DNA of 64,000 nt from Myxococcaceae bacterium JPH2. Lineage in GTDB: Bacteria > Myxococcota > Myxococcia > Myxococcales > Myxococcaceae. The notes below the pieces were generated by a model. The model had not been told where the DNA came from. It made no database searches and saw nothing but the letters and a program-made list of their open reading frames with translations. The first letter of the stretch is position 1; each line of letters begins with the position of its first letter. The DNA lies in contig JAEMGR010000007.1 of the NCBI GenBank assembly GCA_016458225.1, forward strand, positions 186,001 through 250,000. Reading direction: 5' to 3'. Shown piece after piece: positions 16,489 through 23,817 of this stretch. Position numbers and translations under genes: made by a program.

Positions 16489-17304
16489 ATGCGCGACACC
16501 CTCTATTCGAACGTGCCCTTCCGGCTGAACGAGATGGCGCACCACTACGGGCCCAACGTCCACCTGGTGGGCAACCCGTTCCTCTTGTCGCAGCTGGCCA
16601 CGCTGTGCGCCAAGGGCACGCTGCAGCCGCAGATCAACCGGCTGGTGGAGCTGCTCTACACGGACCTGGTGAAGACGGTCATCAACGCGGAGTTCCCGCG
16701 CAAGATGGTGGCGCTGCCCACGCGGATGATTGATCACACGCCGCTGGGCATCTACCAGGGCGAGGTGGTGGAGCCGCAGCTGCGCGTGGTGACGGTGAAC
16801 ATCGCGCGCGCGGGCACGCTGCCGTCGCAGGTGACGTACGACCTGCTGAACTTCACGGTGGACCCCACGCTGGTGCGCCAGGACCACATCATCATGAGCC
16901 GGATGATCGACGCGGCCGAGACGGTGGTGGGCTCGTCCATTGGCGGCGCGAAGATTGGCGGCGACGTGGACGACGCGTTCGTCCTCTTCCCGGACCCCAT
17001 GGGGGCCACGGGCGGCAGCCTGTCCACGGCCATCCAGCTCTACAAGACGAAGGTGCCCGGCAAGGCCCGGCGCATCATCACGCTCAACCTCATCATCACG
17101 CCCGAGTACCTCCGGCGGATGACGAAGGAGCACCCGGACGTCATCATCTACGCGCTCCGGTTGGATCGCGGCTTGTCCCCGCCCGAGGTGTTCGGCACCG
17201 AGCCGGGCGCGCTCTGGGAGAAGGAGCGGGGCCTGGATGACCGGCAGTACATCGTCCCCGGCGGCGGCGGCTTCGGGGAGATCATGAACAACGCCTACGT
17301 GTAG
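16489..17304 (+). CDS. Uracil phosphoribosyltransferase-like protein, long form
   Basis: UPRTase makes UMP from uracil and PRPP. The C-terminal two thirds carry the UPRTase pattern: PLGIYQGEVVEP, VNIARAGTLPS (the RAG motif), FPDPMGATGGS (PRPP loop, residues 168-177) and a C-terminal YIVPGGGGFGEIM, which parallels the family's uracil-binding YIVPGLGDFGD. The N-terminus (1-60) is not typical and the total of 271 residues is longer than the usual 209. So I call the family with confidence, but not the exact substrate. ATG at 16489 has GGAG 8-10 bases upstream. It lies between tdk and hpt. Confidence 0.82.
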   Translation: MRDTLYSNVPFRLNEMAHHYGPNVHLVGNPFLLSQLATLCAKGTLQPQINRLVELLYTDLVKTVINAEFPRKMVALPTRMIDHTPLGIYQGEVVEPQLRVVTVNIARAGTLPSQVTYDLLNFTVDPTLVRQDHIIMSRMIDAAETVVGSSIGGAKIGGDVDDAFVLFPDPMGATGGSLSTAIQLYKTKVPGKARRIITLNLIITPEYLRRMTKEHPDVIIYALRLDRGLSPPEVFGTEPGALWEKERGLDDRQYIVPGGGGFGEIMNNAYV

Positions 17305-17315
17305 AGGGAGCACCC

Positions 17316-17849
17316 GTGACGTTCCACCAGAAGGATGTCGACGTCCTCATCTCCGAGGAGAAGCTGCACGCGCGCATCAAGGAGCTGGGCGCGGCCATCA
17401 CCCGTGACTACCAGGGCAAGGAGCTGACGCTCGTCTGCGTGCTGAAGGGCTCGGTGTTCTTCGCCACCGACCTGGCGCGGGCCATCGACCTGCCCTTGAC
17501 GCTCGAGTTCCTGGGCGTGTCCAGCTACCAGGGCGGCACCGAGTCGACGGGCGAGGTGCGCATCACCACCGACGTCAGCAAGCCCATGGCGGGCAAGCAC
17601 CTGCTCGTCATCGAGGACATCATCGACACGGGCCTCACCATGAGCTTCCTCATGGAGAACCTGGCCGCGCGTCACCCCGCGTCGCTGAAGCTGTGCTCGC
17701 TGTTGGAGAAGCCGGCGCGCGCTCGCACGCAGGTGAACATCGACTACAAGGGCTTCGTCATCGACGACCACTTCGTCGTCGGGTACGGCCTGGACTACGG
17801 CGAGAAGTACCGGAACATCAACTTCATCGGCGTCTGGAAGGGCAAGTAG
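17316..17849 (+). CDS. hpt: Hypoxanthine phosphoribosyltransferase
   Basis: Hpt converts hypoxanthine and guanine to IMP and GMP using PRPP. The 177-residue length is typical. Visible: VCVLKGSVFFATDLARAI near 40-56 with the conserved Lys-Gly, the flexible loop SSYQGGTESTGEVRI (69-83), PRPP loop VIEDIIDTGLTMS (98-110) and the C-terminal DDHFVVGYGLDYGEKYRN. GTG start at 17316, with AGAGGGAGC about 5 bases upstream, 11 bp after the upp-like gene, so the two are co-transcribed. Confidence 0.97.
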   Translation: MTFHQKDVDVLISEEKLHARIKELGAAITRDYQGKELTLVCVLKGSVFFATDLARAIDLPLTLEFLGVSSYQGGTESTGEVRITTDVSKPMAGKHLLVIEDIIDTGLTMSFLMENLAARHPASLKLCSLLEKPARARTQVNIDYKGFVIDDHFVVGYGLDYGEKYRNINFIGVWKGK

Positions 17850-17994
17850 GCGCGCCCCCGCCAAGCCTCGCCGCCTTCCGACCGGGGGGCGGCTGGTCCC
17901 TGGTGGTGAGGCGAGGCATGCGCAGCATCCCCTTGGGCTTCAGGAGCCGCGGGCACCTCGTGTGCGTGCCCGGCCCGGAGCCGGGAGGTTGCGC

Positions 17995-18825
17995 ATGGAT
18001 GCGTCGAACGTGAAGGCGGAGAAGGAGGCGGCCGTCGCCACCGGCGATGACGCGCTTCGCAAGTACACCGCGGAGCTGGTGGGCACCTTCGTCCTGGTGC
18101 TGGGCGGAGTCGGGGCCGCCGTGCTGGCGGGCGATGACATCGGCTATGCGGGGATTGCGCTCGCCTTCGGCCTGTCGCTGCTCGCGATGGTCTACACGAT
18201 AGGGCCCATCTCCGGCTGCCATGTGAACCCCGCGGTGACGCTGGGACTGGTGCTGGCGGGCAAGCTGGAGCGCCGCTACGCGCTGGGCTACGTGGTGGCC
18301 CAGTGCCTGGGCGCGTTCCTCGCCGCGGCGGTGGTGCTGATGATTGCCCGAGGCGTGCCGGCGGGCTACTCGGCGTCCCAGGAGGGGCTGGCGACCAACG
18401 GCTATGGCACCTGGTCTCCCGGAGGCTACGGCGGCGGCGCGGCCTTCCTCGCCGAGGTGGCGCTCACCTTCCTCCTCGTGCTGACGGTGCTGGGCGCCAC
18501 GGACTCGAAGGCGCCGGTGGGCTTCGCGGGCCTGGCCATTGGCCTGGTGCTGACGCTCATCCACCTGGTGGGCATCCCGGTGACGAACACGTCCGTGAAC
18601 CCCGCCCGCAGCCTGGGGCCCGCGCTCTTCGTGGGCGGGCACGCCCTGGGCCAGTTGTGGCTCTTCATCATCGCGCCCTGCATTGGCGCGGGATTGGCGG
18701 CGGCGGTGTACCGCTCGGTCATCCAGACCGTGGCGCGGCCCATCACCGCGGCCACGGCGGAGAGCTCTCTACAGCGGCAGCGCCGGGAGCGCCTGCTGCG
18801 CGACCGGCGCGAGAACCCCACCTGA
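17995..18825 (+). CDS. aqpZ: Aquaporin, AqpZ type
   Basis: MIP-family water channel in the inner membrane, 276 residues with six membrane segments. Both half-helix motifs are intact: HVNPAVTLG (Asn78) and NTSVNPARS (Asn202). The second stretch IHLVGIPVTNTSVNPARS matches the AqpZ selectivity-filter pattern with its His, Thr and Arg, pointing to water rather than glycerol. The C-terminus is a basic tail. ATG at 17995 has GGGAGG 6 bases upstream; an earlier in-frame ATG at 17962 lacks one. A strong hairpin follows the stop and lies between it and the convergent nrdB. Confidence 0.92.
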   Translation: MDASNVKAEKEAAVATGDDALRKYTAELVGTFVLVLGGVGAAVLAGDDIGYAGIALAFGLSLLAMVYTIGPISGCHVNPAVTLGLVLAGKLERRYALGYVVAQCLGAFLAAAVVLMIARGVPAGYSASQEGLATNGYGTWSPGGYGGGAAFLAEVALTFLLVLTVLGATDSKAPVGFAGLAIGLVLTLIHLVGIPVTNTSVNPARSLGPALFVGGHALGQLWLFIIAPCIGAGLAAAVYRSVIQTVARPITAATAESSLQRQRRERLLRDRRENPT

Positions 18826-18836
18826 GGACAACCGAA

Positions 18837-18868
18837 GGCGCCTTCCTTCCCGGAGGAGGGGAGGCGCC
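18837..18868. terminator. Hairpin between convergent aqpZ and nrdB
   Basis: A 14-bp stem with two G-T positions and a 4-base CGGA loop (18837-18850 with 18855-18868) occupies the 48-bp gap. There is no clear U-run on either side, so it may act as a bidirectional transcription stop or mRNA 3' end stabiliser. Confidence 0.6.
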
Positions 18869-18873
18869 GCTCG

Positions 18874-19884
18874 TCAGAAGGCCGCGTCGAACACGACGTC
18901 GTTCGCCGCGCCCACGCCCACGGCCACCTGGTACGAGGACACGCGGCGCTCGAAGAAGTTGGTGAGCTCCTGCACGTCCTGCAGCTCCATGAACCCCAGC
19001 GGGTTCTTGGTGCGGAACACGGGCGCCATCCCGAGCATGAGCAGGCGCTGATCCGCCACGTACTCGAGGTAGCCGCGCATGTCCTGCGTGGACAGGCCCA
19101 CCACCCCGCCGCTGAGCAGGTCCTGCGCGAAGGTCGTCTCGCACTCGACCGCTTCACGGAGCATCTGCTCCACGTCGCGCTCCATGCGCGCGTCGAACAG
19201 GTCCGGCTCCTCCTTGCGCGCCACCTGGATGGCCTCGAAGGCGAACGCCATGTGCGCGCTCTCGTCGCGGAACACCCAGTTCGTCCCCGCGGCCAGCCCG
19301 TTGAGCAGGCCCTTGCTGCGCAGGAAGTACACGTAGGCGAACGCGGCGAAGAAGAAGAGCCCCTCGATGCAGCCCGCGAAGCAGATGAGGTTGAGGAGGA
19401 AGCGGCGGCGGTCCTCCTTCGTCCGAGCGGCCTGCACGTCGTGGATGCTGTCCATCCACTTCATGCAGAAGGCGGCCTTGCGCTGGATGGAGGGGATGTT
19501 GTCGATGGCCGCGAAGGCCTTGGCCCGCTCCGCCGGATCCGGCACGTAGGTGTCCAGCAGCGTCAGGTAGAACTGGACGTGCAGGGCCTCCTCGTAGAGC
19601 TGGCGCGACAGGTACATGCGCGCCTCGGGGGCATTCAGGTGCTTGTACAGGTTGAGCACCAGGTTGTTGCCCACGATGGAGTCACCCGTCGCGAAGAACG
19701 CCACCAGCCGGTGGATGAGGTGACGCTCCGCCTCGGTCATCTTCGAGCGCAAGTCCACCAGGTCCGTGGAGAAGTCCACCTCCTCCACGGTCCACGTGTT
19801 CTTGATGGCGTTCCGGTACATCTCGAAGAAGACCGGATAGGCCATGGGGCGCAGCGTCAGGTTCAATCCAGGGTCGAGCAGCAT
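18874..19884 (-). CDS. nrdB: Ribonucleotide reductase class I, small (radical) subunit
   Basis: NrdB carries the di-iron tyrosyl radical that NrdA needs for reducing ribonucleotides. The 336-residue product keeps every cofactor residue by pattern: Asp68 (ATGDSIVG), Glu99 and His102 (EEALH), radical Tyr106 (HVQFY), Glu in CIEGLFFFAAF near 185, and Glu/His in RDESAHMAF near 218. So it looks like a classical Tyr-radical subunit. The start ATG at 19884 has GAAGGAG about 11 bases upstream; a much longer upstream reading in this frame overlaps nrdA and is rejected. It lies 47 bp downstream of nrdA in one operon. Confidence 0.96.
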   Translation of the reverse strand: MLLDPGLNLTLRPMAYPVFFEMYRNAIKNTWTVEEVDFSTDLVDLRSKMTEAERHLIHRLVAFFATGDSIVGNNLVLNLYKHLNAPEARMYLSRQLYEEALHVQFYLTLLDTYVPDPAERAKAFAAIDNIPSIQRKAAFCMKWMDSIHDVQAARTKEDRRRFLLNLICFAGCIEGLFFFAAFAYVYFLRSKGLLNGLAAGTNWVFRDESAHMAFAFEAIQVARKEEPDLFDARMERDVEQMLREAVECETTFAQDLLSGGVVGLSTQDMRGYLEYVADQRLLMLGMAPVFRTKNPLGFMELQDVQELTNFFERRVSSYQVAVGVGAANDVVFDAAF

Positions 19885-19931
19885 TGCTTCCGTGACTCCT
19901 TCAAGGTCCGGGCGGAGGTGCGACGGCGCGC

Positions 19932-22424
19932 CTACTGGCACGCCTCGCACGACTCGGGGTTCTCCAGCGAGCACGCCACGGCTTCCGCCTCGGGCATGGC
20001 CTGGGCCATGGGGGCAGGAGCGGGGGCCGAGGTCGCGGCGGCGCCGCTGGCGCCCACCGTGGCCTTGGCGATGCGCGTGGCCGGACGCGAGCGCAGGTAA
20101 TAGGTGGTCTTCAACCCCTTCTGCCATGCGTAGAAGTACATGGAAGAAAGCTTCCCGATGTTGGGCGTCTCGACGAAGAGGTTGAGCGACTGGCTCTGGT
20201 CGATGAAGGCGCCGCGGTCCGCCGCCATGTCGATGAGCGAGCGCATGGGGACCTCCCATGCCGTGCGGTAGACGTTGCGCAGCTCGGCGGGCAGCTCGGT
20301 GAGGTCCTGCACGCTGCCCTCGGCCATCTTGATGCGGTTGCGCGTGCTGTCGTTCCACAGCCCCAGCGCCTGCAGGTCGCGCACGAGGTAGCGGTTCACC
20401 TGGAGGAAGTCACCCGAGAGCGTCTCGCGCTTGAACAGGTTGGACACCTGCGGCTCGATGCACTCGTAGCAGCCCGCGATGGACGCGATGGTGGCGGTGG
20501 GCGCGATGGCGATCATCAGCGAGTTGCGCAGGCCCGTCTTCTGGATGCGGGCGCGCAGCGCGCTCCAGCGCGCGGTGTCCTCCGGCACCACGCCCCAGCT
20601 CTCGAACTGCAGCTCGCCCTGGGCGGCCCGCGTCTCAGAGAAGCCCGGGTGCGCGCCGAACTGCTCGGCCAGGTCCGCCGAGGTGCTCAGCGCCGAGTAG
20701 TAGATCTCCTCGGAGATCTTCTGCGACAGCGCGCGCGCCTCGGGGGCGTCGAAGGGCAGCCGCAGCTGGAAGAACACGTCCTGCAGGCCCATCAGCCCCA
20801 GGCCCACCGGGCGCCAGCGGCGGTTGGAGTCCGCGGCGGTGGGGATGGGGTAGTAGTTGAGGTCGATGACGCGGTCCAACTGGCGCAGCGCGAGCTGCAC
20901 GTTGGCGCGCAGGCGGTCGAAGTCGAACTTCCCGTCCGCCACCATCCGGCCCAGGTTCAGCGAGCCCAGGTTGCACACCGCCGTCTCGCCCTGGCTGGTG
21001 ACCTCCAGAATCTCCGTGCAGAGGTTGGACAGGTGGATGACGTTGGCCGGCTTCGCGGTCTGGTTGCTCTTGCGATTGCTCAGGTCCTTGAAGGTCATCC
21101 AGCCGTTTCCGGTCTGGGCCAGCACCTTCATCATCCGAGCGTACAGGTCGCGCGCCTTCACCTTGCGCAGCGCCATCCCCGAGGCCTCGGCCTCCGCGTA
21201 GGCCTTCTCGAAGGCGTCGCCCCACAGGTCCGTCAGGTGCGGCACCGTCTTCGGATCGAACAGGCTCCAGTCACCGTCGCTCTCCACGCGACGCATGAAC
21301 AGGTCCGGCACCCAGTTGGCCAGGTTCAGGTTGTGGGTGCGGCGGGCCTCGTCACCGGTGTTGTCGCGCAGCTCGAGGAAGTCCTCGATGTCCGCGTGCC
21401 ACGTCTCCAGGTACACGCAGCACGCGCCCTTGCGCTTGCCGCCCTGGTTCACCGCGGCGACCGAGGCGTCCAGCGTCTTGAGCCAGGGGACGATGCCGTT
21501 GGAGTGGCCGTTGGTGGAGCGGATGAGCGAGCCGCGCGCGCGCACGCGGTGGTAGCCCACGCCGATGCCGCCGGAGAACTTCGACAGCATCGCGATGTCG
21601 GAATACTTCTTGTAGATGGAGTCCAGCTCGTCCGCGGGCGAGTCCAAGAGGAAGCAGCTGGAGAGCTGCTCGTGGCGGGTGCCCGAGTTGAACAGGGTGG
21701 GGGAGCTGGGCAGGTACTCCAGCGAGCTGAACAGGCGGTACAGCTCGATGGCCTCGCGCGCGTTGTCGCCGCTGAGCGCGCACGCCACGCGCAGGAAGAA
21801 CTCCTGCGGCGTCTCGAGGACCTCGCGCGTCTGCGGGTTCTTCAGCAGGTAGCGGTCATAGACGGTGCGCAGGCCGAAGTACTCGAAGAGGTCGTTGCGG
21901 ACCGGGTCGATGGCGGCGTTGAGCTTGCGCGCGTTGGCCTGGACGAACTGCAGCAGGCGGTCCGCGATGAGGCCGTGCTTGTGGCCCGCCGCGATGGACT
22001 GGCTGAAGGAGTGGATGTCCTGGTTGCTGACCTCCTTCTGGATGAAGGTGGCGAGCAGGCGCGAGGAGAGCCGCGCGTACTCGGGCTCCTCCACGATGAG
22101 TGCGGCGGCGGTCTGGATGGAGAGGCTGTCCAGCTCGCGCGTGGTGGCGCCGTCATACAGGCCGCTGATGGTCTTGGTGGCCACGCGCATGACGTCCACG
22201 CGCGACAGCCCCATGCAGCTGCGACCCACCGCGCGGACAATCTTGTTCAGGTCCACCGGCTCCGCCGTGCCGTTGCGCTTGCGCACCCGCATGGTCGTCG
22301 TGCCGAACTCGGCCGGACTTTGCGCCGGTTGAGGGGAGGTGGCCGGCGCGGCCGTGACCGGGGGCGCGGGCGGGAGGGGCAGGGTGGTGGCGGCGGTCGG
22401 CTTCATGGGCGTTTCGACGGTCAC
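19932..22424 (-). CDS. nrdA: Ribonucleotide reductase class I, large (catalytic) subunit
   Basis: NrdA reduces ribonucleoside diphosphates to the deoxy forms. From the N-terminus: a Pro/Ala-rich linker of about 35 residues, an ATP-cone (MRVRKRNGTAEPVDLNKI onward) for dATP feedback control, and the ten-stranded barrel with LSSCFLLDS, NLCTEILEV (Asn/Cys/Glu triad) and AVCNLGSLNLG (redox pair partner). The C-terminal end SCEACQ supplies the CxxC that exchanges electrons with thioredoxin or glutaredoxin. I prefer the GTG at 22424 (GGAG 10 bases upstream); the ATG at 22406 (MKPTAATT) has no Shine-Dalgarno but is possible. About 830 residues. Confidence 0.96.
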   Translation of the reverse strand: MTVETPMKPTAATTLPLPPAPPVTAAPATSPQPAQSPAEFGTTTMRVRKRNGTAEPVDLNKIVRAVGRSCMGLSRVDVMRVATKTISGLYDGATTRELDSLSIQTAAALIVEEPEYARLSSRLLATFIQKEVSNQDIHSFSQSIAAGHKHGLIADRLLQFVQANARKLNAAIDPVRNDLFEYFGLRTVYDRYLLKNPQTREVLETPQEFFLRVACALSGDNAREAIELYRLFSSLEYLPSSPTLFNSGTRHEQLSSCFLLDSPADELDSIYKKYSDIAMLSKFSGGIGVGYHRVRARGSLIRSTNGHSNGIVPWLKTLDASVAAVNQGGKRKGACCVYLETWHADIEDFLELRDNTGDEARRTHNLNLANWVPDLFMRRVESDGDWSLFDPKTVPHLTDLWGDAFEKAYAEAEASGMALRKVKARDLYARMMKVLAQTGNGWMTFKDLSNRKSNQTAKPANVIHLSNLCTEILEVTSQGETAVCNLGSLNLGRMVADGKFDFDRLRANVQLALRQLDRVIDLNYYPIPTAADSNRRWRPVGLGLMGLQDVFFQLRLPFDAPEARALSQKISEEIYYSALSTSADLAEQFGAHPGFSETRAAQGELQFESWGVVPEDTARWSALRARIQKTGLRNSLMIAIAPTATIASIAGCYECIEPQVSNLFKRETLSGDFLQVNRYLVRDLQALGLWNDSTRNRIKMAEGSVQDLTELPAELRNVYRTAWEVPMRSLIDMAADRGAFIDQSQSLNLFVETPNIGKLSSMYFYAWQKGLKTTYYLRSRPATRIAKATVGASGAAATSAPAPAPMAQAMPEAEAVACSLENPESCEACQ

Positions 22425-22542
22425 GAGCGGCTCACTCCAAGTGAAGCATTGGCAAGACAACGGCGTGGCCACGGGACGGACACCGGTCCCGTTCGGGGGA
22501 AGGGTGATTCCCCGCCACGTTACATGAAAATCTGTTCAGGGG

Positions 22543-22570
22543 AGACCCTCCGCGTCGGGCGGGAGGGTCT
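22543..22570 (-). promoter_or_regulatory. Stable hairpin in the nrdA leader
   Basis: AGACCCTCC (22543-22551) pairs perfectly with GGAGGGTCT (22562-22570) around a 10-base loop, about 120 bases upstream of the nrdA start. There is no U-run after it on the minus strand, so it is not an obvious terminator. A second, 7-bp hairpin follows at 22471-22492. It may be part of a leader that controls nrd expression. Confidence 0.5.
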
Positions 22571-22700
22571 AACGTCTAGGTGTATCGGCTGGCGTGAGGT
22601 TCGTTTTGGGGCAGATGGGCGCGGTGAGCAAGAAAACCACATCTCCTCCAAGACCCCCTCAGCCGACACCGTCGGTGGTGGGGGAACCATCGACGGGCAC

Positions 22701-22729
22701 AAGGTATGGGGGCACCCATGGCCTGTCAA
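22701..22729 (-). promoter_or_regulatory. Sigma-70-type promoter for nrdA-nrdB
   Basis: Consensus TTGACA (22724-22729) on the minus strand, 17 bp, then TACCTT (22701-22706). Expected start site near 22694, giving a leader of about 270 bases before the nrdA start. One of the best promoter matches in the window. Confidence 0.65.
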
Positions 22730-22750
22730 CGCGAGATCTTGTGTCCGCCT

Positions 22751-22782
22751 GGGATCGACATTTGCAATCTACGATCGATCCC
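22751..22782. repeat. Inverted repeat upstream of the nrd promoter
   Basis: GGGATCGA (22751-22758) and TCGATCCC (22775-22782) form a perfect 8-bp dyad with a 16-bp AT-richer centre (CATTTGCAATCTACGA), starting 22 bp upstream of the -35 box. Position and symmetry suit an activator or repressor site. It does not match the NrdR-box pattern as I know it. Confidence 0.5.
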
Positions 22783-22900
22783 CGCGGCGGTTTTTGGCGA
22801 CTCCGTCACGTTCTCTTCAAGACACTGAGATGACATCGAGTCCGTGTGGGGGAAATACCCGCTGTGAACCACCTGACAGGGTGGGCGGGGGATTTCCGGC

Positions 22901-23713
22901 TCAGGGAGTGGGGCCGGCGTCCGGAGCCTGGGCGGGGGTTGCGGGGGCCTGGGCGGGCGCGGGAGCGCCGGGCGCGGAAGGGGGCAGGGGAGAGGGGGAG
23001 ACCTGCCGCGTCGGGGCCGTGGCGCCGTCCTGGGCCTCCTGGGGGCCGCTTTCGGTGTGCACGGCGCGGCGGAGGGCTTCCTCCAGGTCCCGGGCCGGGG
23101 GGCCCACGGTGGAGAGCATCTGGTTGGCGTTGCGGGCGTGGCGGTTCTGGCTCTCCGCGGCGAGCTTGAGCTGGGCCAGGCTTTCGGAGACGAGGCGCCG
23201 GGCGTCCTCGAGCTTCTGGCGGGCCTGGTAGTAGGCCACGTCCGCGAGCATCCCCTGGAGGGCGCGGCGCTGCTCGTCGGTGAGGCCGGAGAGCTTCTCG
23301 GCGCGGCGCAGGTAGTAAAGGCCCCGGTCCACGCGGGCGGGCTCATCCGAGGCGATGCGGGGCCGGGCCAGCGACTCCAGGAGGGGGAAGAGGGCGCGGT
23401 CCAGCTCGTCGCGCTCGGAGTAGCTCTGGAGGGTGAGGAGGGTGGCGTCCTGGCCCTCCAGGGGGATGGGGGCGTAGGCGTCCGCGAGCCGCGCGTCGCC
23501 GGGCTGGTAGGGCGCGGCGCCGGTGGGGAGGTTGCGGCCCTTCATCACCACCAGCGCGCCGTTGTCCACGGTGAGGGTGAAGGTCCGGGCGTTGATCTTC
23601 CCGAGGAGGAAGAGGATGCCCACCCCCAGCGTCAAGATGACGAGGAGGGTGACGGTGCGCATGAAGGCGCGGCGCGCCCGGTGGCCAAATCCCTGGGGTG
23701 AGTTCACGTTCAT
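22901..23713 (-). CDS. Unknown single-pass membrane protein with Pro/Ala-rich tail
   Basis: The 270-residue product has a basic N-terminus, one membrane helix (about 19-38: TVTLLVILTLGVGILFLLG) and a periplasmic part with a small beta region (TFTLTVDNGALVVMKGRN), then an alpha-helical stretch (about 95-215) that resembles a helical-bundle or coiled-coil repeat. The last 45 residues are Pro/Ala/Ser and likely disordered. No family recognised. ATG at 23713 has AGGAGGG 8 bases upstream, which is strong. It is divergent from the giant coiled-coil gene with 104 bp between starts. Confidence 0.75.
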   Translation of the reverse strand: MNVNSPQGFGHRARRAFMRTVTLLVILTLGVGILFLLGKINARTFTLTVDNGALVVMKGRNLPTGAAPYQPGDARLADAYAPIPLEGQDATLLTLQSYSERDELDRALFPLLESLARPRIASDEPARVDRGLYYLRRAEKLSGLTDEQRRALQGMLADVAYYQARQKLEDARRLVSESLAQLKLAAESQNRHARNANQMLSTVGPPARDLEEALRRAVHTESGPQEAQDGATAPTRQVSPSPLPPSAPGAPAPAQAPATPAQAPDAGPTP

Positions 23714-23770
23714 GTCGCCTACCCTCCTGTCGTGCAGGCCCCGGAGCCGGAGGTGGGCCCGGCGCTTTCC

Positions 23771-23798
23771 TTGGGGCTCGGGAGCCCCTGGCTATACT
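23771..23798 (+). promoter_or_regulatory. Promoter candidate for the giant coiled-coil gene
   Basis: TTGGGG (23771-23776) and TATACT (23793-23798) at 16 bp spacing, with a 7-bp dyad (GGGGCTC/GAGCCCC, 23773-23788) covering the -35 and spacer. The start site would be about 12 bases before the ATG at 23818, which has no Shine-Dalgarno. Confidence 0.42.
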
Positions 23799-23817
23799 CC
23801 CACTCCCGAACACACCC

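Larger units (their letters stand above)
22425..22900. other. Long intergenic region upstream of nrdA
   Basis: About 475 bp without a convincing gene. It holds, from right to left, an 8-bp inverted repeat (22751-22782), a good minus-strand promoter (22701-22729), and a leader of about 270 bases with at least two hairpins (22543-22570 and 22471-22492). The stretch 22783-22900 next to the gene ending at 22901 shows no feature I can name. Short open frames here lack the third-position GC bias of real genes. Confidence 0.6.

Noticed and set aside
19885-20358. N-terminal extension of nrdB to 20358
   Set aside because: It overlaps the nrdA 3' end in another frame and the true N-terminus MLLDPGLNLTLRP has a Shine-Dalgarno.
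22701-22790. NrdR-box-like sequences near the nrd promoter
   Set aside because: ACACAAGAT resembles half a box, but no second half or paired box was found at the right spacing.
20649-23231. An 860-codon plus-strand open frame opposite nrdA
   Set aside because: Antisense shadow; nrdA carries all catalytic motifs on the minus strand.
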